The notes under the pieces: model-generated
Databases searched by the model: none
The model's input: the letters and a program-made list of their open reading frames with translations, nothing else
What the model was told of the DNA's origin: nothing
Source of the DNA: RGIG8748 sp045606045
Lineage (GTDB): Bacteria > Bacillota > Clostridia > UMGS1810
DNA: 13,561 nucleotides
Direction of reading: 5' to 3'
Assembly: GCA_045606045.1 (NCBI GenBank)
Contig: JAZURE010000067.1
Coordinates: 1-13,561 of the forward strand
Shown: piece after piece, positions 9,801 through 13,561 of the stretch
How positions within the stretch are numbered: position 1 is the first letter of the stretch
How the letters are laid out: every line of letters starts with the position of its first letter
Translations under genes and position numbers: made by a program

Positions 9801-10923
9801 CAATCACTTTGTTTTCTGCGCCGCCAAACCACTTAGACGCATGTTCACCCTTTACAGTATTTCTTATGGTGTTTGTTCCATCCGACACATGACGGGCCTT
9901 TGAATATAGATTAATTCCTTTTCCCGTAACTGTATCCACAGCATCTTCAACTGTGCCAAGAGCGCTTGTCATTCCTCTGAGCGGGGCTGTTACAACCGTT
10001 CCGACGCTTGAAACGACAGGATGTTTCAAAGCGAGCTTTTCTGCAAGGTCCATACTTGCCAAATAAGATAAAACCTCATAATCCTCTCTTTCCTGCTCCG
10101 AGGTTTTATATGTAGGGCGGTAATCTGTTCCGGCAGTAGTTCCTAATAAAACATATCCGTGTTGCTTTGCCCACTTGTTGAGCTCGTTGTAATCAAACTT
10201 TTCCACATCTATGCCGTAGTTTCTGGAAACTCTTAATAGATTTTCTGTGTGTTCGTCCATTGCATTATAATTCTTTATCTGTTCTTCAAGTTGCCTGGAC
10301 TTTTCTACTAGAGGTTCTATTCTGCCGTTATAGTAGTCTACTTTTTCTTGATTCTTTGCCACCTCGGAAGGTAAATATGACCTTTTGGCAGCAGCCATCT
10401 CTCTTTGATATTTACCTTTTTCGGCAGAAAGCGGTTCTATTTCTTTTTCTATTTCTTCCTTTTCCTTTTTAAGTTGTTTTATGTAATTATTCTCATTTAC
10501 ATAATTCCAATCAACCTCCAGCAGTTCCTGTGGTGATGTGGGAATCAACCCTTGCGCTGCTCTTTGGGTTGCCACTGTTCCAAATCCATCCCACGCACCA
10601 CCCGGTCCTGTAAGCACAGTGTTGTTTCTTTTGCCTGCAGCATACAGAGCACCACTCTTGTTGTTTTTTATGATATTCATTGAATACTTGACTAAAGCCT
10701 TCTTCTCTTCTTCGTCAACAGGACTGTAATCCTTTATGGCTTTACCCTCTTGCAAATGTTCTATTGCGCCTTTAGTAAAACCGTCTATTCTTTCGTTCCC
10801 CAATGTAACAGAATATCTCTGTGTCTTGTTTGCTTCATATTCCGAAGCACTTTTAACTTTAACTTTTTTAGTACCTTGCTGATTGGTTTTATATTCAGAA
10901 GCACTTTTTAGTTTTATTGCCAC
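811..10923 (-). CDS. Giant phage polyvalent / internal virion-like protein, 3370 aa
   Basis: GTG start with GAGGAGG 7 nt upstream. The protein is multidomain. The N-terminus duplicates KSASEY (residues 7-12 and about 24-29). A coiled coil spans about 143-228. Amphipathic and hydrophobic Gly/Ala-rich segments occur near 303-323 and 383-415, then a GSEEVAAN region near 487. An alpha/beta-looking module ends near 1020. A first zincin motif HEITH is at 1207-1211, with candidate third ligand E1279 or E1281. A TGWxxGVDG motif (near 1385-1393) precedes a second zincin, HELQH, at 1487-1491 (candidate ligand E1542 or E1544). A KH-containing MuF-C/BECR-nuclease-like domain spans about 1756-1945. A coiled coil lies at 2225-2315, then a long helical module with SNPSVALKQLTSY near 2804, a membrane-like segment at 3028-3048, and two C-terminal repeats around IRK at 3256 and 3331. 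Polyvalent phage proteins of this type combine structural and effector domains and are thought to enter the host with DNA. I infer an ejection or internal virion role plus host-directed peptidase and nuclease-like activities. It is the last gene of the late operon. Linkers near 1007-1135 and 1675-1735 contain nested out-of-frame ORFs. Confidence 0.85.
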   Translation of the reverse strand: MAIKLKSASEYKTNQQGTKKVKVKSASEYEANKTQRYSVTLGNERIDGFTKGAIEHLQEGKAIKDYSPVDEEEKKALVKYSMNIIKNNKSGALYAAGKRNNTVLTGPGGAWDGFGTVATQRAAQGLIPTSPQELLEVDWNYVNENNYIKQLKKEKEEIEKEIEPLSAEKGKYQREMAAAKRSYLPSEVAKNQEKVDYYNGRIEPLVEKSRQLEEQIKNYNAMDEHTENLLRVSRNYGIDVEKFDYNELNKWAKQHGYVLLGTTAGTDYRPTYKTSEQEREDYEVLSYLASMDLAEKLALKHPVVSSVGTVVTAPLRGMTSALGTVEDAVDTVTGKGINLYSKARHVSDGTNTIRNTVKGEHASKWFGGAENKVIGNVGEFVFDTAMSMGDNIVNLLTAKALVGGLGLTGAQATKWTSNITSALLSSDATYNGIANAKKKGLSDTKALVLGISTGTVELLTEKYSLDNILGNPKGLTKTLLKGFVAEGSEEVAANVSGKLLDRIISGEESDIVAAINEYKKDGKSDKDALIYAIGDSLLDDLRAGLSGGFSGMGMSGAYHGINRVKTSRVGRNIVNGKYSDVSLKNVIAKGLDYKSGTDIRQKAEAIAAMEIGDNKKNNYHYKIGELAMEILADDKTAFWKSKSREQETESSKSTVGASEETSQSADAPATDDIDKVKSIVHPDSVEALLDERSKILADKYNLDYQKVFNANFEAISSKESSALTDNVIMQYADALAQSIDPNTDLWLELAEYTDDIGQFIFDSYKNGYNSTSADVDGLLKKFTNILDAVSENAVDMHRIIYGDLSNNAKLTNSTNYTLTDDSSAPKMRVELSQKEVDSVVSVMHDTLKQNSLHSLSNHMKKSGNLSDIDKLARMLVNIYRDNGNIVEFGKFFKDGGMAVIDAIESIKTEGADTHRKAKYKLLDDFSDRALPLGSMKNQFHNELSPYEWKMYYAVVNMFDWDSNTKKMEFMFAVKLGDKTVLSTYKKGKPEVYFITNEQNDFEEGVLYDRSDAERILGLIGENEVQRNKTSGYGIDAVGERANKNDNNIDRNIEGSGDGRRVSYGNKEIYESDISKDLGGKNDETTRTTQKSNIRYDENLGREFGKRAGKSGEEISRKARNAQSGTFTEITRRETVDGIEYFEVSKSQYTEEMKNIDLENQKKYGVKTRYFSGAASTYDGTLINGFYSNGILYLQCDDTDSIETIRNHEITHHFEDSVAYKTLLDSVKNKMSEKDFKAWKAEVWKVYGTVIFETLSEEYDEAGGTLSTEELLDIMNDYLESEMMANLNAGTVDFAKEYAGEIADFRNGIDMTSDSSKVEVSTESKAENKVSEYAKQIDTGKEDKLNDYPRFLIVGKKSLTADKEAYNRAVEMDKQGYDIEELWKETGWSKGVDGHFKTELDDSKYEFMMPSTSKENLYVKDFVKHDKLFAAYPQIKDIPVLYDENMDDEGEASYVPNMGEHIGDVGELGIIRINPQKSIYELKKSMLHELQHVIQFIEGFEQGASESYWRQRIKEGYDIGNINDYLQLNVSPAHQLYEDTAGEREARDVVDRMNFTLEARRKIFPYSMDDSEGVVFADGSSVAAFEKGTKQIGAMWTIQQGVLDKKEVAAFYSKVSELRNNKYRTFRQSADGNYIFSVGNKLIYSDADYEYPKIKTVITFETDDENLIDYARECFYEGETYRRRFEDTKKIAEIMLGEETVKRADYNSNATNERVSNHSRESESGTAADSRSGEDVRRSISADTQDRIERIGREEIFSVPKSVTSKLSNQIERWLNGEMTSNEMFEFGNTPVVLRELGAEILPVIMSQNTMVKLNGEKHSVSLENIRNLPQNLAEPLMVFKSATVPNAFLILTQIEDMNGNPVVAALHLNKKEKHIEVNRIASVYSKNNIWGFLSTQTEKGNLRYIDKIKSQNWSQSRGLQLPKLADTNPDNNSILEKEDIVNKYYTQKKYKNSERAGNVKFSVATSTTTQDRIEEIAKEEVFHEELTELARKNKQEFISRVRQNEQLQKRLDNAQRQMRLTKVPLADRAKVEKLIKSIVTDMHSVINPRDIHAEVLSIYDEYIAAVKKAGNVPESVQSATDNMVKRFTDVAADIIDNAQDIAVDEDFARLKGWLKNTDIKFPDDAKAEAHFAEFRKRHFGSISLTNDGLPIDMAYNELCEVFPYIFNKSVTAPADQLNAIADALQALKPETYNPHAEYIEDAIEHVVSLFALEADGISVTKDTRADRLVKKAESQKVTALEKQKEAFQRKYDKHKEKSDEQINKLKEQLKAHSYTQYWERRLSSEEKSAAIKAVRQNQKISMAKAHIRKMVSELKHGLDTTEKSGGIPKELVKAIAEVCSAIDFHTDRITPEGDATKASLKLDALQVQYDNLKNNPDYDIQSEWHEEISEYIKQLNNTVRNKRVIDLNLMELSALEDILVQIRHTISNAKKQIGIDNAMENREIGMQICEDLNGKADFIAPTKKMLVKRIGTNVFAANTLNPMRVAEMISGYNRDGEFYKLFRQLNEGVHKGDMFKMDATKPFNVLMEGPGNQALMYDFLTQLHDTGIKDTNGNTVMLPKNMICEVIMLWERKQGRAHLETGGMTIPNIKLFNTGKTQEAYTEGAVRTVAITEWDITRLRSMLESYDKAWIDEARILFNEKSHKAINETSLQLVGRTLANAKNYIPIHTDTKFVHSDIEGLKVDATLEGAGSLKSVVENAKQPVLITGLSYSTSEHIDFVAKYHGLAIPIRNFNKVYNVTFADENDTTQSVKDTIGHKWGAKIQKGVIEQTLRDLQTTRNRESDVFNKVMGTIQSNWVGATLNSNPSVALKQLTSYVTASSVLGSTPLVKALPYFTRTKATIEEIDRYTGIHFKRRLGYSTQELGDRANRKTGQGLANKARKAMSQSQITAWVNHLPKGFFPTNWMQSVDCRVAAVLWEATKYYVSDTLGIAKGSENYWKEVTQIYERTIEETQSNYDTLHKPEVLKSTSEMTRLISMFQNDALQGSGLLWTAYNDWNTKHQNYKTQSTSENKKALEAAQERFKKAAFAQVSSAITLATLTLVARTLLRKVKPYKDDEKNEVNASSISKQVGMDTLENLFTNAIPVLGNLLVSAKDTFVYGYDLASVPTFDTVQNLIDAISGVYGVIDKWDITAGEDKWNKVREALAELAISTATAFGIPAQNVINMFNGVKGYVGDIKEGDFFHDIDEIIATSRRVFSYADLASAIASGDRKKEHRILDYYKNIGVEVQKGSLTTQLKPAYVKCFVDEPEKAHAIRKSLVLRYDYSDDAFNDWIYEAYAKALISDEEYAVELENAAKRAKIPFNYEDIHSSIGSVYRNLLKENPEEASKIRKKLSKKYGSADFDRWEKDVISKQQKDRDKAKEDKAKYE
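5718..5900 (-). CDS. Nested small ORF A inside the giant gene (60 aa)
   Basis: This frame is shifted +1 relative to the giant gene on the same strand. AAGGGAG lies 7 nt before the ATG. The product is strongly Lys/Glu/Leu-rich and amphipathic-helical, with a central SSEQIITLMQPMKECQT stretch and a Lys/Glu/Val-rich end, unlike ordinary antisense or shadow frames here, which are Ser/Cys/Phe-rich. It sits under a Ser/Asn/Arg-rich low-complexity linker of the giant protein (residues about 1675-1735), after the second zincin module and before the MuF-C-like domain. Its LMxxMKExxTxxE pattern resembles part of nested ORF B. No family is recognised. It could be a true dual-coding gene, an immunity or regulatory peptide for a neighbouring effector domain, or chance. 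Confidence 0.42.
   Translation of the reverse strand: MKEKLTDEGLKILKKLLKLCSEKKLSSEQIITLMQPMKECQTIAEKVKVAQRLIAEVEKM
7518..7679 (-). CDS. Nested small ORF C inside the giant gene (53 aa)
   Basis: This ORF follows ORF B at once in the same +1 frame, with AGGAGG placed 8 nt before its ATG, as strong a site as those of the main late genes. The product begins MKLRELLKNQTFVT, has TWDGNLASVPAKAAKKF in the middle and a Lys/Gln/Glu-rich helical end, and stops with TAG. The composition and the SD-ATG spacing look like a genuine small protein. It overlaps the giant protein's residues about 1082-1135, a basic, low-complexity region just before the first zincin domain. No family is recognised with certainty. 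The Gly-Gly codons of the main frame supply the AGGAGG, so coincidence remains possible. Confidence 0.45.
   Translation of the reverse strand: MKLRELLKNQTFVTMKTWDGNLASVPAKAAKKFQERQEMLKAEHLQKLQEEKQ
7692..7904 (-). CDS. Nested small ORF B inside the giant gene (70 aa)
   Basis: The frame is +1 to the giant gene. The ATG at 7904 follows GAGGAAGG with 8 nt between; an in-frame ATG at 7937 lacks such a site. The product is helical and rich in Met, Lys, Glu, Leu and Ile, for example FLDLLEKMKF, QAMALMQLAKEP and ILTEILKEVETDGEF. It shares an I-I-x-L-x(3)-[ML]-K-E-x-x-T-x-x-E pattern with nested ORF A. Its TAG stop (7692-7694) forms part of the TTTAGGAGG ribosome binding site of nested ORF C, an arrangement typical of coupled genes. 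It underlies a low-complexity Asn/Arg/Gly-rich linker (giant-protein residues about 1007-1077) upstream of the first zincin. No family assigned. Confidence 0.45.
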   Translation of the reverse strand: MTEAMQKEFLDLLEKMKFNATKHQAMALMQLAKEPTKMIIILTEILKEVETDGEFLMEIKKYMNPIYLKI

Positions 10924-10939
10924 AATACCACCTCCTCAA

Positions 10940-12409
10940 TTACTTTTTAAGGCTTGCATCTACTCCAGGATTGTCTGTTCTGTTACCCTTTTCCCTTTCT
11001 TTTATTGTTATGTATCCATTTAAACCAAGATATGAAAGAATTGCATTGACATCTCCTTGTGTAAGCCCATAAGAATCAGAATATGTATTAATCGCATCCA
11101 CCACATCTTGTGCCGAAATTGTATTATCGCTTTGGTCTCTCTGAGGATATAATTTTTCGTTAATAAATCTTGCTCCTAAATTGTTAAGTCCTATATTGGA
11201 ATGTGCCGAAAGAACCTTTCTTTCTTCGGAATCGGATGCTGATTTTTCAAGTGTATTAGGAATCTTAGATATTTCTGCTACAACTATATCTTCGTTCTCT
11301 TCCTTTTTCTTAGCGTCAAGTTCTGCCATGCCCAAAGAAGTCTCTGCAGCGAGTGTGTTTTTAGCAAGTTCTATTCCTGCGTCGACCTCTTTCCTTGCAG
11401 TTTCGTTGTTTAACTTTTCTTCACTCATAGTATGCTCATTCATTCTTTGAGCTTCACCGTTATCAAAAGCCATCTGAGCCATAGTCATATCGTTGGCTAT
11501 ATTTGAATTCTGCTGACCTGTAACCGACTCTCTCTGGGTGCCTATTGAAGAAAGGATATTATTTATATTATCAATTCTCTGCTGATATGGTGTAAGTCCA
11601 AGCTGATATGCCATCTGTGTGCCCTGCGCTATCTGTGCATTGCGTTGTCTCCTCGCATTTGCTGCCGCAAAAGTATCCACATTACCGCCATTTGCCGAAG
11701 CACCATCAGCCACCGCACCATAAGCTGCTTTTTGTCCTGCGTAATCATAGTACGGCATAACCGCCTTCATAGCCGCCTTATACTCTTCACTTTCGGAATA
11801 TGGTGTATTTGCAAGAGCAAGAAGCTCATCATATTTACCTCTGATATATGAATTGTGTTCATTGAGCTGATTATACTGTTCGTCGTTCTTGCTAGTTGCA
11901 CTTTCCATTCTGTTAGCGTATGTTGCATTTCCTTTTACGCCATTGTAATCATCGAGCTTGCTATCTTTCATGTAGCCATCCCATACGCCCTTTAGATAGT
12001 CTTTGTCCCAATACGAAACGCCGTTTGCCAATGCATCCGGTTTTCCAATGTCGGTTCCGGCAAAAGAAACATGTCCTGTTTTGTCGTTGTATTTTATGAG
12101 ACTATTAACCTCATCCTCGGAAAGATTTGCAGATTTGCCAAGCGTTTGGAAATATGGTCTTATCGCTGTTTTACCACCTGTTCCGGCATATTTATTGAGT
12201 ATGTCCTTTGCCCCTGTGTAATCGACTTTGCTTAACTGGTCTGCTACATCCGCATACCCATTATTTTTAAGTGCGTCATAGTATTGTTTTGCATTTTGGG
12301 CAGCATTATTTGCGCCCGTACTGTTGCCCGCCTTAGTTTCATCATCCCACTGTTTTTTTAAGTCATAAATGCTTTTGATAGATTCATATAGATTGTATTT
12401 TGTTGACAT
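10940..12409 (-). CDS. Ala/Asn-rich coiled phage structural protein, 489 aa (internal virion-like)
   Basis: No catalytic domain is recognised. The ATG has AGGAGG with 7-nt spacing, and the stop lies 16 nt before the start of the giant gene, so the two are co-transcribed and probably co-expressed. The N-terminal half is Asn/Asp/Tyr/Lys-rich with many helical stretches. The centre (about 195-260) has a Gly/Ala/Asn segment with GASANGGN near 236-243 followed by an Arg/Gln-rich helix. Residues about 320-372 form a charged heptad-like coiled coil, and the C-terminus (about 425-470) has a small acidic helical module. There is no signal peptide or transmembrane segment. Its position between a cell-wall hydrolase and the giant polyvalent protein suggests an internal or ejection protein analogous to the middle proteins of T7-like ejection sets, by context only. 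A tail-associated structural role is the main alternative. Confidence 0.7.
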   Translation of the reverse strand: MSTKYNLYESIKSIYDLKKQWDDETKAGNSTGANNAAQNAKQYYDALKNNGYADVADQLSKVDYTGAKDILNKYAGTGGKTAIRPYFQTLGKSANLSEDEVNSLIKYNDKTGHVSFAGTDIGKPDALANGVSYWDKDYLKGVWDGYMKDSKLDDYNGVKGNATYANRMESATSKNDEQYNQLNEHNSYIRGKYDELLALANTPYSESEEYKAAMKAVMPYYDYAGQKAAYGAVADGASANGGNVDTFAAANARRQRNAQIAQGTQMAYQLGLTPYQQRIDNINNILSSIGTQRESVTGQQNSNIANDMTMAQMAFDNGEAQRMNEHTMSEEKLNNETARKEVDAGIELAKNTLAAETSLGMAELDAKKKEENEDIVVAEISKIPNTLEKSASDSEERKVLSAHSNIGLNNLGARFINEKLYPQRDQSDNTISAQDVVDAINTYSDSYGLTQGDVNAILSYLGLNGYITIKEREKGNRTDNPGVDASLKK

Positions 12410-12423
12410 TTTTATTCCTCCTT

Positions 12424-13071
12424 TTAATACTTAGATAAATCAATAAAACCCAACACTCCGCTGCCCATTCTTGCACCCGAAGCGTTTACTCCTTCTATGA
12501 TGCCCTGCCTTGTTGCCGTTTTTACCACACCATCTGTTCCGTTTTTGTAATATCCGCTTCCGCCTTCTGTGTAGTACACCGTATCGCCAACCACATCCTC
12601 AACGAATATTACATGTCCGTATGCCTGTCCTGCCGAGCCTGTACCCTTGCTGTACGAAACAATCATATTTGGTTTTATATTCTGAGCACTTGCAGACACT
12701 TTTGCGGTTTCCTTGGCGTTGTAGTACATTTCATTTGCATTACCGATAGCTCCTGTATCAACACCAAGCTTTTCCTTGGCTCTTCCACGCACATACCAAA
12801 CACACTGTCCCTTTGCAGCATCATTGTTGTACGAGGCTGAATTTGCCACCCTCAAGCCGGGCACATAATTTGCCGGTAAAGCAATTGGGCTTGCTGCGGT
12901 TGGCGTTTTTTGTTTAGCTATGTCTGAATACGATTTGTATTTTCCAAATATTGCATTCTTCTGTGCATCCGCTCCCAGCAGACCTAACTTTTTTAAAGGA
13001 CTTTCGTAACTTGTCTTTAACGAAATATCAGGAATTAAATTCCTAAATTTGTTTTTTGATATAACGGACAC
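12424..13071 (-). CDS. CHAP-domain peptidoglycan hydrolase, 215 aa
   Basis: This is likely a cysteine amidase or endopeptidase that cuts peptidoglycan. The CHAP core is visible: Cys90 in GQCVWYVRGR, His153 in YGHVIFVE and Glu169 in YYTEGG form the expected catalytic triad, with a C-terminal beta-rich end at GFIDLSKY. The first 75 residues match no domain I recognise and contain a Lys/Tyr-rich stretch (YKSYSDIAKQK) that may dock it to a virion or the wall. There is no signal peptide. The GTG at 13071 is preferred because AGGAGG precedes it by 7 nt, exactly as in the next two genes; a longer frame to an ATG at 13125 runs through that site. It heads the operon with the 489-aa and giant genes (14 nt before the 489-aa start), so a virion-associated lysin that opens the wall for DNA entry is as likely as an endolysin. 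Confidence 0.85.
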   Translation of the reverse strand: MSVISKNKFRNLIPDISLKTSYESPLKKLGLLGADAQKNAIFGKYKSYSDIAKQKTPTAASPIALPANYVPGLRVANSASYNNDAAKGQCVWYVRGRAKEKLGVDTGAIGNANEMYYNAKETAKVSASAQNIKPNMIVSYSKGTGSAGQAYGHVIFVEDVVGDTVYYTEGGSGYYKNGTDGVVKTATRQGIIEGVNASGARMGSGVLGFIDLSKY

Positions 13072-13091
13072 TAAATCACCTCCTGAAAATA

Positions 13092-13135
13092 ATAACTGTT
13101 CTAAAACAATTATCTCATTATGCACAGACAGTTAT
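13092..13135. repeat. 8-bp inverted repeat upstream of the CHAP gene
   Basis: ATAACTGT (13092-13099) and ACAGTTAT (13128-13135) are perfect reverse complements separated by 28 nt, located between the upstream terminator and the CHAP ribosome binding site. This 88-nt leader must hold the promoter of the CHAP operon if the terminator is efficient, yet I see no convincing -35/-10 pair (only GATAAT-like boxes). The repeat could be an activator site or a leader hairpin, or chance. Confidence 0.35.
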
Positions 13136-13159
13136 CGGACAATTTAAATAATTGCACAT

Positions 13160-13190
13160 AAAAACGCCTAGGATTTCTCCCCGGCGTTTC
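13160..13190 (-). terminator. Intrinsic terminator after the small membrane protein gene
   Basis: In minus-strand RNA, AAACGCC (within 13183-13190) pairs with GGCGTTT (within 13161-13168), with a possible inner GGA/TCC extension around a GAAA loop, followed by a T-run of five ending at 13160. It begins directly after the stop codon of the 71-aa gene, so it separates that gene's transcript from the CHAP operon. Confidence 0.75.
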
Positions 13191-13406
13191 TTACTTATCT
13201 TTGTTTTCTCTTCCTGCAAATATCCTCTTAAGGCACAGGAGCAGTAGCTCACCGCCAAACACGGCATGGTTTGCAAGTATAAGCCCATCTGTAAGGAAAG
13301 ATTTATGGCTTGCAATTCTCATTGCCCATACCTGCATAAATGCCATTTCGAGTATGCAAAAAACTACTATCACCTTACTGAATCTGCCTTTTTTCTTTTC
13401 GCTCAT
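13191..13406 (-). CDS. Small two-helix membrane protein, 71 aa (holin-like)
   Basis: The protein has a basic N-terminus (SEKKKGRFSK), a first hydrophobic helix at about 11-32, a short polar turn, a second hydrophobic helix at about 43-64 (LILANHAVFGGELLLLCL) and a charged tail (RENKDK). Size, topology and location just upstream of a cell-wall hydrolase fit a small class II-type holin, but two-helix proteins of unknown role are also common in phages of Clostridia, so the function is not certain. The ATG follows GGAG by 7 nt. That site overlaps the TGA stop of the upstream gene, so the two are probably translationally coupled. A terminator follows immediately. Confidence 0.65.
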   Translation of the reverse strand: MSEKKKGRFSKVIVVFCILEMAFMQVWAMRIASHKSFLTDGLILANHAVFGGELLLLCLKRIFAGRENKDK

Positions 13407-13410
13407 GGTA

Positions 13411-13561
13411 TCACTCCATTATTCCGCACATTCTGAGCATTACCACAAGGCACCATATCTTCATATCATCGAGATTGAGAGAGCCTGTATCGGTGCCTTT
13501 TATGTAGCCTTTTTCGACTGCCTTATTTACATAAGGTCTCGCCCATGCGGGGCACTCATTT
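13411..13561 (-). CDS. 3' end of a gene with an SLH-like C-terminus (partial)
   Basis: Only the last 50 codons are in the window; the start lies beyond the right edge. The visible C-terminus reads PAWARPYVNKAVEKGYIKG, then a short acidic linker and a hydrophobic helix ending in CGIME, stop TGA. The 'WA.PYV..A...G.I.G' pattern resembles a single SLH-like (surface-layer homology) repeat as found at the ends of many phage and wall-associated proteins of Firmicutes, which can bind wall polymers. Its stop overlaps the ribosome binding site of the 71-aa gene. Nothing can be said about the missing part. Confidence 0.6.
   Translation of the reverse strand, partial: NECPAWARPYVNKAVEKGYIKGTDTGSLNLDDMKIWCLVVMLRMCGIME

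Noticed and set aside
9326..9892. 188-aa plus-strand ORF antisense to the giant gene
   Set aside because: Its Ser/Pro/Leu-rich composition is a typical shadow of a Gly/Lys/Asp-rich coding strand, and no start signal is seen.
13072..13125. Longer N-terminus of the CHAP protein from an ATG at 13125
   Set aside because: The extension encodes the AGGAGG site itself; the GTG at 13071 has the same 7-nt spacing as the neighbouring genes.
13118..13315. 65-aa minus-strand ORF over the holin-like gene and terminator
   Set aside because: It runs through the terminator hairpin and overlaps the better-supported 71-aa gene in another frame.

Overview
The window looks like one end of a prophage (or phage-derived element) integrated at the 3' end of a tRNA-Lys(CTT) gene in a low-GC, Gram-positive, probably Clostridia-like host. 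The evidence is AGGAGG-type ribosome binding sites about 7 nt from their starts, AT-rich coding sequence, a CCA-encoded tRNA 3' fragment with no 5' half, and a late-gene block read leftwards towards that fragment. No integrase, capsid or tail genes lie inside the window, so the phage assignment rests on gene style and context.

Layout. Positions 1-340 are apparently chromosomal flank: two diverged copies of a 159-nt-spaced unit, each carrying the end of a tRNA gene and a minus-strand terminator hairpin, followed by the att-like junction (tRNA fragment 280-329). Positions 341-538 hold a promoter for a small plus-strand Cro/XRE-like HTH protein (539-760). A bidirectional terminator (776-812) separates it from the convergent late block. 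Reading the minus strand from right to left, the late block consists of a partial gene with an SLH-like C-terminus, a 71-aa two-helix membrane protein (holin-like), a terminator, a CHAP-type peptidoglycan hydrolase, a 489-aa Ala/Asn-rich coiled protein, and a giant 3370-aa polyvalent protein.

The CHAP, 489-aa and 3370-aa genes are tightly spaced, each with a strong ribosome binding site. By position and character they resemble a DNA-ejection set: a cell-wall hydrolase, an internal protein, and a giant internal protein with membrane-active helices. The giant protein also carries two separate HExxH zincin motifs and a MuF-C/BECR-nuclease-like domain, as in polyvalent phage proteins that are thought to enter the host with the DNA.

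The most unusual feature is three small open frames nested inside the giant gene on the same strand, all in the same +1 frame (60, 70 and 53 codons). Each has a Shine-Dalgarno sequence at proper spacing and encodes a protein-like, Lys/Glu/Leu-rich product. The latter two form a pair in which the stop codon of the first abuts the ribosome binding site of the second. They sit exactly in the low-complexity linkers between the giant protein's domains. They may be dual-coding genes, possibly immunity or regulatory partners of the flanking effector domains, or relics of separate genes that were fused.
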